Assembly (NCBI GenBank): GCA_034432755.1
Contig: DAOUBQ010000063.1
Coordinates: 1 to 64,000 of the forward strand
Source: UBA5195 sp034432755
Lineage (GTDB): Bacteria > Chloroflexota > Anaerolineae > Anaerolineales > Villigracilaceae
Length of the DNA stretch: 64,000 nt
Reading direction: 5' to 3'
The notes under the pieces were generated by a model, which saw only the letters and a program-made list of their open reading frames with translations, made no database searches and had not been told where the DNA came from. Shown in pieces: positions 56,518-64,000 of the stretch. The translations under genes and the position numbers were made by a program. Position 1 is the stretch's first letter; each line of letters starts with the position of its first letter.

Positions 56518-58653
56518 ATGGCAAATTCTGTACAGAAGTCGTACTCTTTCTTCCTGGCGCATCTTTGTGAAAACCAGCGCCTGAAACTGCTGGGAGTGGG
56601 CACGCTGGCAATTGTTTTCCTGCTCGTGTATGGCTGCGCCTGGCCAGGACAGGTGGTCTGGCTTTCGTCCGCGGCGTTGGGGATGGTGTTGCCGTTTTCG
56701 TTTTTTTATCGCAGCCTCGAGCGTGCTGCCTGGTCAGTGGAAAAGCGCTACCAGCGGTTATTACGAATCGCATTCGTGCAGGGCTGGCTTGATATCCTGC
56801 TCATCGCCTTGTTCATGCATCACACCGGCGGATATGCCAGCCCGCTCGTCTTGTTATACTTGTTGCAGTTGGGGACAATTTCGGTCTTCTTTCCATCGCG
56901 GCAACTTGTCTTTTTGAACCTGTGGGCAATTGCACTATACACCGGCCTGATGCAGGCTTACATTCAGAACTGGCTATCGCCATCCTACCTTCCCCGACAA
57001 GCCGGAAGTTTGCTGGGGCCAGAATTCGCACCGATAATTTGGGCAACGTGTTTTGTCGCCATGCTCACCAACTGGCTGATAATGGCCTCCCACGCGCGCC
57101 GGATTCAATTAAACTGGGTAGACGTTGATTCCCAAAATGACTACCTCAGCCAGTTGCATGGGCTCACACGGCTGGGCCTGGAGCAAGGCGAACTGCCTGA
57201 CCTGTACCAAATGCTGACTGCGGAAATCCGTAAAATTCTGAAGGCTGATGCCGTTTACGTCACCCGCTGGGATGAGGAAAGTGAGGAAGTTCATCCGGGT
57301 GCCGAATCGCATTGCACAAACCGTGCGCCGCTGCCCCGCCCTGCCCTCAAAAAACACGACACCAGCCTGACTTTTTCGGTGCTGCGGGCCGGCAAACCAT
57401 TGGTCGTGCGAGATGTTCACTATTCGCCTTACATTTCGCCCAAAGTTGTCCAGCGATTTTCTGAAACATCCTTCCTGGCCCTGCCACTCTATGGGGTGCC
57501 AGACCATCGCTTTCTCGGTGCCTTGCTCATTGGGTACATCGCAACACATGATTTCAGCGCTGCAGAAATAGAAAAAGCCCGGCAACTGGCCGATGTGGCC
57601 GCCCTGCTCATCTCACGAACGCGTCTGTTTCAAGAGACTCAATATCGCGCCACGCTGCTCGAACAGATGGCCGGGCAAATTACCACCCTGACAGCCGATT
57701 TACGCCACACCACCCTGCTGCCCTCCCTGGTCGAATCGGCGCGCGAGCTGCTCAACGCGCAACGCGCTGCCTTACACTTACCTGACCCGCAAAGCGGCAA
57801 AATGACGTGCGCCTATTCGGTCGGGCTGTCCAATGTCTACCTGGAAACAATGAGCGAAAAATTCGACACTTCGCCCGATGCCGAATCCTTTCACGAAAAA
57901 AAATTTGTCCTCATCCCCGATATTTTGCGCGACGAGCGCACCCACCCGCTGCGCAACGCCATCGCGCTGGAAGGATTTCGGGCTTATGCCGTGTTTGCGC
58001 TCGAATCGGCGCAGGGTAACCTGGGAACGCTTTCGCTCTACTGGGACGAGCCGCACGCCATCTCCTCAACCGACGTGACGGTTGGGCAATTGTTCGCCCA
58101 GCGGGCCGGAGCCATGCTCCAAAGCGCCAATTTGTACGAGCAGATTGCCGAAGAATCCCTGACCGATGTGTTGACCGGCTTGCCCAACCGCCGCTATTTT
58201 AACCGCCGGCTGGCCGAGGAGTGTGAACGCTCCACACGTTACAATCGCTCTTTTGCCCTGTTGATGATTGACCTGGATGGTTTCAAAACTGTCAATGATA
58301 AATTCGGCCACGCCATTGGTGATAGCGTCATCCAACAAATTGCCACCACACTCAAGCGGGTTATCCGCTCTAGCGACATGGCGGCGCGCTTTGGGGGTGA
58401 TGAGTTTGCCATCATCGTTCCCGAAGCCGATAAAGAGACCGCCATCCAAATGGCGGAAAAAATCAAACTGGTCCTGGCATCCACCAAACTACACCTTCCC
58501 AACGACACTCAGCGCTACCTTTCTGCCTGCATGGGAATCGCGGTCTGTCCCCTCGAAAGCGACACCCCCCAGACTCTATTTGAACTGGCCGACCAACGCA
58601 TGTTTCGTGCCAAACGTCAACTGCCAGGAACAATTATCGCCAGCGAAACCTGA
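56518..58653 (+). CDS. Membrane diguanylate cyclase with two GAF domains
   Basis: A 711-residue protein. An N-terminal block of five to six helices (about 20-190) is followed by two GAF-type domains (about 215-375 and 385-540) and a GGDEF domain (about 545-705). The active site is ARFGGDEFAI (about 626), and the product-inhibition I-site RSSD lies five residues upstream, so cyclic-di-GMP feedback is expected. No EAL domain. It is divergent from DUF3090, with the ATG at 56518. Confidence 0.94.
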   Translation: MANSVQKSYSFFLAHLCENQRLKLLGVGTLAIVFLLVYGCAWPGQVVWLSSAALGMVLPFSFFYRSLERAAWSVEKRYQRLLRIAFVQGWLDILLIALFMHHTGGYASPLVLLYLLQLGTISVFFPSRQLVFLNLWAIALYTGLMQAYIQNWLSPSYLPRQAGSLLGPEFAPIIWATCFVAMLTNWLIMASHARRIQLNWVDVDSQNDYLSQLHGLTRLGLEQGELPDLYQMLTAEIRKILKADAVYVTRWDEESEEVHPGAESHCTNRAPLPRPALKKHDTSLTFSVLRAGKPLVVRDVHYSPYISPKVVQRFSETSFLALPLYGVPDHRFLGALLIGYIATHDFSAAEIEKARQLADVAALLISRTRLFQETQYRATLLEQMAGQITTLTADLRHTTLLPSLVESARELLNAQRAALHLPDPQSGKMTCAYSVGLSNVYLETMSEKFDTSPDAESFHEKKFVLIPDILRDERTHPLRNAIALEGFRAYAVFALESAQGNLGTLSLYWDEPHAISSTDVTVGQLFAQRAGAMLQSANLYEQIAEESLTDVLTGLPNRRYFNRRLAEECERSTRYNRSFALLMIDLDGFKTVNDKFGHAIGDSVIQQIATTLKRVIRSSDMAARFGGDEFAIIVPEADKETAIQMAEKIKLVLASTKLHLPNDTQRYLSACMGIAVCPLESDTPQTLFELADQRMFRAKRQLPGTIIASET

Positions 58654-58655
58654 CA

Positions 58656-58664
58656 TGCTATAAT
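58656..58664 (+). promoter_or_regulatory. Extended -10 promoter of the mutase gene
   Basis: TGCTATAAT gives TGn plus a perfect TATAAT, 38 bases before the mutase ATG and overlapping the end of the cyclase gene. Confidence 0.6.
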
Positions 58665-58702
58665 CGAACCACAATCCTTCGCCAAAGGAAAAAGGAGAGA
58701 GC

Positions 58703-60382
58703 ATGTACGAGCGCAAAAAGCTTGCGGAATTACAGGATTCTCTACAAAAATGGGAGGAGACCACGCTCAAAAAGGCTTCGGCTTCGCTGCCGGAACGCCG
58801 TGAGACCTTTCTGACCACATCTTCTGAGCCGATTAACCGGCTATACACCCCCCTCGACATTGCCAATTTAGACTATCTCAAAGACCTCGGCCACCCCGGC
58901 GAATATCCCTACACGCGCGGCGTCCATGCTACGCTGCACCGCTCCAAACTGTGGACAATGCGCATGTTTGCCGGGTTCGGCACCGCCGAAGAGACCAATG
59001 CCCGCTTCAAATACCTGCTCGAACAGGGTCAGACCGGTTTATCGGTTGCCTTCGACCTGGCCACCCTGATGGGCTACGACACCGACCAGCCCGAAGCATT
59101 GGGCGAATTTGGCAAATGCGGCGTGGCAATTTCCTCACTCAAAGATATGGAAATCCTGCTGCAGGACATCCCACTCGATAAAGTCTCGACCAGCATGACC
59201 ATCAACTCCCCTGCCGCCATCATCTGGGCCATGTACATTGCCGCCGCCGAAAAGCAAGGCGTGCGCCCCAACCAGTTACGCGGCACGATTCAAAACGACA
59301 TCCTGAAAGAGTTCATCGCCCAAAAGGAATACATCTTTCCACCTGAACCCTCAATGCGCCTGGTGGTAGATACGATGGAGTTCGGAGCGCAGAGCGTCCC
59401 GCAGTGGAATACCATCTCGATTAGCGGCTACCACATCCGCGAGGCCGGTTCCACCGCCGCGCAAGAATTGGCCTTCACCCTGGCAGACGGCATGGAATAC
59501 GTCCGCTGGGGCATCGCGCGCGGCATGGACGTGGACGAATTCGCCCCGCGCCTGTCATTCTTTTTCAACGCCCACAACGACTTTTTTGAGGAAATTGCCA
59601 AATATCGCGCTGCACGCCGCATTTGGGCCAGAGAAATGCGCGAGACGTTTAAGGCCAAAAATCCGCGTTCGTGGCTACTGCGCTTCCACACCCAAACCGC
59701 CGGGGTTTCGCTTACCGCCCAACAGCCAGAAAACAACGTGGTGCGGGTTGCCATCCAGGCCCTGGCCGCCGTGCTGGGCGGAACACAATCGCTACACACC
59801 AACAGCCTGGATGAAGCCCTGGCCTTGCCCTCCGAACACGCTGTCACCATTGCCCTGCGCACACAGCAAATCATCGCCGAAGAATCGGGCGTAACAAACA
59901 CGGTGGACCCGCTGGGCGGTTCGTTCTTCGTTGAATCCCAAACCGACCGCATTGAGGCCCAGGCTTACGACTACTTTCGGCGAATCGAAGCGCTCGGCGG
60001 CGTCCTCCCAGCCATCGAAAAAGGCTTCTTCCAGAGCGAGATTTCAGATGCCGCCTACCGCTACCAGCGTGAAATCGACGCCGGAGAGCGCAAAATCGTT
60101 GGCGTCAACGCCTATGCAGAGAAGAAACCGCTCACCATCCCCATCCTGGAGATGGACCCCCAGGGCTATCAGCGCCAAGTGGCCCGGCTGCAGGAAGTCC
60201 GCCAGACACGCGACACGGGACGAGTGGGCCAGGCCCTCGACCGCCTGCGCATTGCCTGCCTGGGAACAGAAAACACGATGCCTTACATTCTCGATGCCGT
60301 CCGCGCCTATGCCACCCTGGGGGAGATGATTGGCGTGATGAAAGAAGCCTTCGGCGTATACCAAGAACCGACCTGGATATAA
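58703..60382 (+). CDS. Methylmalonyl-CoA mutase, large-subunit catalytic part
   Basis: A 559-residue protein matching the CoA-mutase catalytic (TIM barrel) domain. EYPYTRGVHATLHRSKLWTM (about 70-89), MRMFAGFGTAEETNARFKYL (about 89-108), GQTGLSVAFDLATLMGYD (about 112-129), WNTISISGYHIREAGSTAAQ (about 231-250) and VDPLGGSFFVE (about 406-416) are diagnostic. The B12-binding domain (DxHxxG) is missing, so a separate small subunit is expected elsewhere. It converts methylmalonyl-CoA to succinyl-CoA, or a related acyl-CoA. GGAGAG 4 bases upstream of the start. Confidence 0.94.
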   Translation: MYERKKLAELQDSLQKWEETTLKKASASLPERRETFLTTSSEPINRLYTPLDIANLDYLKDLGHPGEYPYTRGVHATLHRSKLWTMRMFAGFGTAEETNARFKYLLEQGQTGLSVAFDLATLMGYDTDQPEALGEFGKCGVAISSLKDMEILLQDIPLDKVSTSMTINSPAAIIWAMYIAAAEKQGVRPNQLRGTIQNDILKEFIAQKEYIFPPEPSMRLVVDTMEFGAQSVPQWNTISISGYHIREAGSTAAQELAFTLADGMEYVRWGIARGMDVDEFAPRLSFFFNAHNDFFEEIAKYRAARRIWAREMRETFKAKNPRSWLLRFHTQTAGVSLTAQQPENNVVRVAIQALAAVLGGTQSLHTNSLDEALALPSEHAVTIALRTQQIIAEESGVTNTVDPLGGSFFVESQTDRIEAQAYDYFRRIEALGGVLPAIEKGFFQSEISDAAYRYQREIDAGERKIVGVNAYAEKKPLTIPILEMDPQGYQRQVARLQEVRQTRDTGRVGQALDRLRIACLGTENTMPYILDAVRAYATLGEMIGVMKEAFGVYQEPTWI

Positions 60383-60384
60383 CC

Positions 60385-61440
60385 ATGAAATTCGATGCCG
60401 CTCTGCCCCCGGTTTCACTCTCCGAAGTCCCGGCCATCGCCCGCGCCGCCGAAGCAACCGGCTTCGACTGCCTGTGGACGACCGAGACCATGCACGACCC
60501 TTTTTTGCCTCACGCGCTGATTGCCGAACACTCCACGCGGCTGCAAATGGGGACAGGCATTGCCGTTTCATTTGCGCGTTCGCCAACCACGCTTGCTTAC
60601 ACCGCCTGGGATTTGGCAGCCCAATCGGGCGGGCGATTCATCCTGGGTTTAGGCACCCAGGTTAAAGCGCACATCGAGCGCCGCTTTGGGATGCTCTGGC
60701 CCGATTCGGTCACGGGCAAACTGCGTGAGCAAATCCAGGTCATCCGCGCCCTGTGGCAAACCTGGCAGGAGAACGCGCCGCTCAACTTTCGGGGCGAATA
60801 CTACAAAATTACGCTCATGTCGCCGTTTTTCAACCCCGGGCCGCTCCCCAAAAATTCGAGTGAACTTCGTCCAATGGAGGGGGATGAAAAGGGGGTTCCC
60901 ATCTACATCGCTGGGGTCAACACCGGCCTGGCAAAACTGGCCGGGGAATTGTGCGATGGTTTCCACGTCCATCCCTTCCACACCCCGCGCTACCTGGCCG
61001 AGGTCATGCTGCCCGCCATTGCCGAAGGCGCAGCCAAAACCGGGCGGACGCGCGCCGCTGTGACGATTTCGGCCTCCGTGTTTGCTGCCACAAATGATTT
61101 CGAGCGCGAATTTTGCCGCCAACAGGTTTCTTTTTATGCATCCACGCCCTCCTACCGCCCAGTGTTAGAACTGCACGGCTGGGGCGCTACCGGCGAAAAA
61201 CTCTCGGCCCTGGCTGCGCGCGGCGAATGGGCCGAGATGCCGGGCCTGGTGAGTGACGCTATGCTCTCTGAGTTCATGACGGAGGCGAATTCCCCCGCAT
61301 CTCTGGCCGCCGCGCTCAAAGAGCGCTACACCCCCCTTGCCGACCGCCTGACCCTTTACCTTCCCTTCCGACCCGGTGAGAGAGATGCGTGGTGGCGGGA
61401 ATTGATCGAGGCATTCCGGGGTGAGAACCTGCCCCTTTGA
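60385..61440 (+). CDS. LLM-class (F420-dependent type) oxidoreductase
   Basis: A 351-residue luciferase-like monooxygenase fold protein. TGFDCLWTTETMHDPFLPHA (about 27-46), MGTGIAVSFARSPTTLAYTAW (split about 55-75), RFILGLGTQVKAHIERRFGM (about 84-103) and GVNTGLAKLAGELCDGFHVHPF (split about 175-196) are typical of the F420-using subgroup (TIGR03617 type, from memory). It starts 2 bases after the mutase stop, so the two are co-transcribed. Cofactor and substrate are inferred from family only. Confidence 0.9.
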   Translation: MKFDAALPPVSLSEVPAIARAAEATGFDCLWTTETMHDPFLPHALIAEHSTRLQMGTGIAVSFARSPTTLAYTAWDLAAQSGGRFILGLGTQVKAHIERRFGMLWPDSVTGKLREQIQVIRALWQTWQENAPLNFRGEYYKITLMSPFFNPGPLPKNSSELRPMEGDEKGVPIYIAGVNTGLAKLAGELCDGFHVHPFHTPRYLAEVMLPAIAEGAAKTGRTRAAVTISASVFAATNDFEREFCRQQVSFYASTPSYRPVLELHGWGATGEKLSALAARGEWAEMPGLVSDAMLSEFMTEANSPASLAAALKERYTPLADRLTLYLPFRPGERDAWWRELIEAFRGENLPL

Positions 61441-61478
61441 AAAAAACCGCCCACTCTTCGCACAATCGCTCACGAAAC

Positions 61479-61531
61479 AAAGACAAATCCGCCGCATCGC
61501 TTTTTCGATGCGGCGGCTGAAATTTGTCTTT
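61479..61531. terminator. Bidirectional terminator between convergent genes
   Basis: A perfect 11-bp stem CCGCCGCATCG/CGATGCGGCGG (loop C plus TTTTT) is extended by outer AAAGACAAAT/ATTTGTCTTT arms. T-rich sequence lies on both exits, suiting the convergent oxidoreductase genes. Confidence 0.85.
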
Positions 61532-61544
61532 TGCGTCTGTTCCC

Positions 61545-62102
61545 TTAAACCGCAACCAACTGCTCCCTGGCTGCTGCGTAGCCTCGCCGCAAGGCCTGGA
61601 AGTTTTGTGACAAAAGGTGTTGGTGGCGAGAGGGCAAGTGCCCGCGCAAGGCTTCCTCAACCGCTTCAATTGTGACCAATTCGGGCATGGCTGCCACCAG
61701 CGCGCCAACGGTGACCATGTTGGTCAGCTTCTTGTTGCCAATTTCCTCGGCAATTTCGTTGGCCGGGACCAGGATGACCTGAATGTCGGTGCGCTTCGGG
61801 CCACGGTCCACCATTGATTGGTTGACCACCAATACGCCGCCCGGCGGCATGAGTGGTTCGTATTTGTCGAAGGAGGGCAGGTTGAGCGCAATGGCAAAGG
61901 GCGGGCGCTGTACCAGGGGCGAACCAATTTCTTCATCGGCAATCACAACCGTGCAGTTGGCCGTGCCGCCGCGCATTTCGGGACCGTAGGAGGGAATCCA
62001 GGTCACTTCTTTGCCCAAATCCATCGCGGCATACGCTAAAACCTGACCGGCGAACAAGACGCCCTGACCGCCAAACCCGGCGATGATAATCTCTTTTTGC
62101 AT
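61545..62102 (-). CDS. 2-oxoacid:acceptor oxidoreductase gamma subunit
   Basis: A 185-residue POR/KOR gamma-type subunit: IIIAGFGGQGVLFAGQVLAY (about 5-24), EVTWIPSYGPEMRGGTANC (about 32-50) and NMVTVGALVAAMP (about 130-142) are family signatures. It is the last gene of an alpha-beta-gamma operon (gap to beta 12 bases). No delta (ferredoxin) subunit is in the window. The complex oxidises a 2-oxoacid to acyl-CoA and CO2 with ferredoxin; 2-oxoglutarate or branched-chain acids are possible substrates. Confidence 0.95.
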   Translation of the reverse strand: MQKEIIIAGFGGQGVLFAGQVLAYAAMDLGKEVTWIPSYGPEMRGGTANCTVVIADEEIGSPLVQRPPFAIALNLPSFDKYEPLMPPGGVLVVNQSMVDRGPKRTDIQVILVPANEIAEEIGNKKLTNMVTVGALVAAMPELVTIEAVEEALRGHLPSRHQHLLSQNFQALRRGYAAAREQLVAV

Positions 62103-62114
62103 AGGTTTCTCCGT

Positions 62115-62906
62115 CTAAAATCTCAAATCACCCACCGCCGATGACACTTTGAAGTCACCGAGGGGGAAGACCGGAACCATGTTCGTCTCAACCCACTTGA
62201 GCGCCTCAACCGGGGTGAGGCCCCAGTTGGTGGGGCAGGTGGAGAGCAGTTCGACCATAGAAAAGCCCAACCCACGCACCTGGGTCTCAAAGGCAGTGCG
62301 GATGGCTTTTTTGGCTTTGCGGATGTTGGCCGGGTCGTGCAGCGAGCGGCGCACCACATAGCCCGCGCCATCCATTTTGGCAATCATCTCGGACATGCGC
62401 AGCGGGTAACCTTGCAATTCCACGTCACGGCCCAACGGCGAGGAGGATGTCTTCTGGCCGGGGAGTGTGGTAGGGGCCATCTGACCGCCGGTCATGCCGT
62501 AGATGGCGTTGTTGATGAAAATCACAGTAATGTTCTCGCCGCGCCCGGCAGCGTGCATGATTTCGGCCATGCCAATCGAGGCCAGGTCGCCGTCGCCCTG
62601 GTAGGTGAACACCACCCGGTCGGGCAGCACGCGCTTGATGCCCGTTGCCATGGCCGGGGCGCGTCCGTGCGCCGCTTCGACAAAATCAACATCGAAGTAG
62701 TTATAGGCAAAGACCGAACATCCGACGGGGGCAACGCCAATGGTGCGCTCTTGTACGCCCATCTCGTCGAGTGTTTCGGCAATCAGGCGGTGTGCCACGC
62801 CGTGCGTACATCCTGGGCAGTAATGGGTTGAGAAATCGGTAAAGGAATGTGGGCGGCAATAAACCTGGTTTTGGGGTTTTACAATTTCTACGTCAACAGT
62901 AGCCAT
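62115..62906 (-). CDS. 2-oxoacid:acceptor oxidoreductase beta subunit (TPP-binding)
   Basis: A 263-residue thiamine-pyrophosphate subunit. STHYCPGCTHGVAHRLIAE (about 26-44) is the Cys-containing beta motif, GDGDLASIGMAEIMHAAGRG (about 103-122) and NAIYGMTGGQMAPTT (about 132-146) bind TPP-Mg. The C-terminus ends at VSSAVGDLRF. It lies 9 bases after alpha and 12 before gamma. The length and the YCPGC motif resemble VorB/KorB enzymes more than single-chain POR. Confidence 0.96.
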   Translation of the reverse strand: MATVDVEIVKPQNQVYCRPHSFTDFSTHYCPGCTHGVAHRLIAETLDEMGVQERTIGVAPVGCSVFAYNYFDVDFVEAAHGRAPAMATGIKRVLPDRVVFTYQGDGDLASIGMAEIMHAAGRGENITVIFINNAIYGMTGGQMAPTTLPGQKTSSSPLGRDVELQGYPLRMSEMIAKMDGAGYVVRRSLHDPANIRKAKKAIRTAFETQVRGLGFSMVELLSTCPTNWGLTPVEALKWVETNMVPVFPLGDFKVSSAVGDLRF

Positions 62907-62915
62907 GCTTCACCT

Positions 62916-64000
62916 CTATTTCACAACAGCCAGCATACGCTCGAGCCAGGCTTTGCGCGGGTCATGGACAATCTCCAGGCGGGAGGTTGTCATGCGCTGG
63001 ATTTCAACCAAGATTTCGTCGGCAAACGGCACAATACCGCCGGGGCGACCGTAAAACTCCACCGGCGCGCGGCCTTTGACTGCCAATTGGACATCGTTCA
63101 ACATTTGCCCGGCGTTCATCTCCACCACCAAGAAGCCTTGCACCCGCTTTGAGAGTTCATCCAACACTGCAAAGGGGAATGGGCTAAGGGTAATAGGGCG
63201 CAACAGGCCGACCTTGATACCCATCTGACGAGCCTCACGCACCGCCGAAAGCGCCACGCGCCCGGCTGTGCCAAAGCCAACCACCACAAATTCGGCATCG
63301 TCGAGATGATATTCTTTGTAACGCACTTCGTTCTTTTCGATTTCAAACCAGCGCTTCATCAGCCGCAGGTTGGTCACTTCTTCATCGTGCGGTTCTAGGT
63401 AAATTGAGGATAGAATGCGACGCGGGCGGCCCATTGCCCCGGTGACAGCCCAATCCCAGTCTTTGCGGACAACCGGGCGCAGTTCGGGCAGTTCGGCGGG
63501 TTCCATCATCTGGCCGAGTGAACCGTCGGTCAGCACCATGACAATCGCGCGGTATTTCTCAGCCAGGTCGAAGGCCAGCACGGTCAGGTCAATGGCTTCC
63601 TGAACGGTGGAGGGAGCCAACACAATCGGTTTGTAATCGCCATGCCCGCCGCCATAGACGGCCTGGAAGTAGTCGCCTTGCGCTGGGGCAATGTTGCCCA
63701 GCCCAGGACCACCGCGCATGACGTTAATTAAGACGCACGGCACTTCTGTTCCGGCGATGTAGGAAATGCCTTCCATCATCAGTGAGACGCCAGGGCTAGA
63801 CGAGGACGACATGACCCGCACGCCGGTGCAGGCCGCGCCATAGACCATGTTGATGGCCGCCACTTCGCTCTCGGCCTGGACGAACGCGCGCCCCAACTCG
63901 GGCAGGCGGCGTGAAAGATGTTCGAGGATTTCCGTCTGCGGGGTAATTGGGTAGCCAAAATAGGCTTCAAGACCAGCGCGCACGGCGGCCTCGGCCATTG
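62916..64000 (-). CDS. 2-oxoacid:acceptor oxidoreductase alpha subunit (5' end outside window)
   Basis: The first ~360 residues visible read like KOR/VOR alpha from just after its N-terminus: AEAAVRAGLEAYFGYPITPQ (family start, normally preceded by a few residues such as MGKVLMKGNEA), VQAESEVAAINMVYGAACTG, SSSSSPGVSLMMEGISYIAG and AQGDYFQAVYGGGHGDYKPI. The gene therefore starts beyond base 64000. It encodes the pyruvate/2-oxoacid-binding domain of the complex. Confidence 0.94.
   Translation of the reverse strand, partial: MAEAAVRAGLEAYFGYPITPQTEILEHLSRRLPELGRAFVQAESEVAAINMVYGAACTGVRVMSSSSSPGVSLMMEGISYIAGTEVPCVLINVMRGGPGLGNIAPAQGDYFQAVYGGGHGDYKPIVLAPSTVQEAIDLTVLAFDLAEKYRAIVMVLTDGSLGQMMEPAELPELRPVVRKDWDWAVTGAMGRPRRILSSIYLEPHDEEVTNLRLMKRWFEIEKNEVRYKEYHLDDAEFVVVGFGTAGRVALSAVREARQMGIKVGLLRPITLSPFPFAVLDELSKRVQGFLVVEMNAGQMLNDVQLAVKGRAPVEFYGRPGGIVPFADEILVEIQRMTTSRLEIVHDPRKAWLERMLAVVK

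Noticed and set aside
1..64000. CRISPR arrays, tRNA, rRNA, insertion sequences or prophage
   Set aside because: No regularly spaced repeats, cloverleaf sequences, rRNA cores, transposases or phage genes were seen. A tRNAscan or Infernal run would be decisive for tRNA and known RNAs.

Overview
The window looks like a chromosome fragment from a Chloroflexi bacterium, most likely class Anaerolineae. The grounds are the division/cell-wall gene content, a Flp-type pilin and DUF3090/SCO1664-type proteins known from Chloroflexi and Actinobacteria, cobalamin- and F420-linked enzymes, and intergenic low-complexity filler of the kind seen in that phylum. The placement is inferred from protein character; no rRNA gene is present. 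I found no tRNA, rRNA, CRISPR array, insertion sequence or prophage.

Layout. 1-3.4 kb (+): the end of a NarL-type response regulator, its histidine kinase, and a CPBP membrane protease. 3.5-21.9 kb (-): a compact division and cell-wall (dcw) cluster transcribed mraZ-rsmH-ftsL-like-ftsI-murF-mraY-murD-ftsW-murG-cvpA-like-murC-small ORF-murB-ddl-ftsQ-ftsA-ftsZ, with most genes overlapping. It starts at a good sigma70-type promoter followed by three 10-bp-spaced MraZ boxes. murE is missing from its usual place. 22-24.8 kb (+): an rRNA-methyltransferase-like gene, a SIS-domain protein and a Crp/Fnr regulator. 24.9-27.5 kb (+): a DUF1858 protein and a three-part fused cytochrome cd1 nitrite reductase (NirS). 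27.6-30.5 kb (-): a decayed YdjC deacetylase, a GH4 glycosidase and a LacI regulator with its operator.

30.7-34.1 kb: an orphan Flp pilin (+), then Nudix, miaB and obg (-). 34.2-36.1 kb (+): a candidate small RNA, a PadR regulator with operator, a NapH-like ferredoxin membrane protein and a broken flavodoxin. 36.2-48.9 kb (mostly -): a large PAS/GAF kinase, bioY, a cyclic-diphosphoglycerate-synthetase-like GTPase with a long structured leader, a truncated PPK2 fragment, a single-domain response regulator, a WD40 membrane protein, a thioredoxin-DUF2892 fusion, a ParB-like/DUF4032/Usp fusion and a PhnD-like lipoprotein.

49.1-53.7 kb (+): an rpoN operon with a PAS/GAF histidine kinase and a sigma54 activator that lacks a DNA-binding domain. 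It is preceded by a near-perfect sigma54 promoter, so the operon probably activates itself; the sigma factor also carries an unusual zinc-ribbon-like insert. 53.9-58.7 kb: homoserine dehydrogenase, SCO1664- and DUF3090-type proteins (-) and a GAF/GGDEF cyclase (+). 58.7-61.4 kb (+): methylmalonyl-CoA mutase large subunit and an F420-type luciferase-like oxidoreductase. 61.5-64 kb (-): gamma, beta and (cut by the window edge) alpha subunits of a 2-oxoacid:acceptor oxidoreductase.

The most unusual items are the self-activating rpoN circuit and its modified proteins, the cupredoxin-cytochrome c-NirS fusion, the structured leader and small-RNA candidates, and a set of short gene remnants (ECF sigma, YdjC, flavodoxin, PPK2) in the intergenic spaces.
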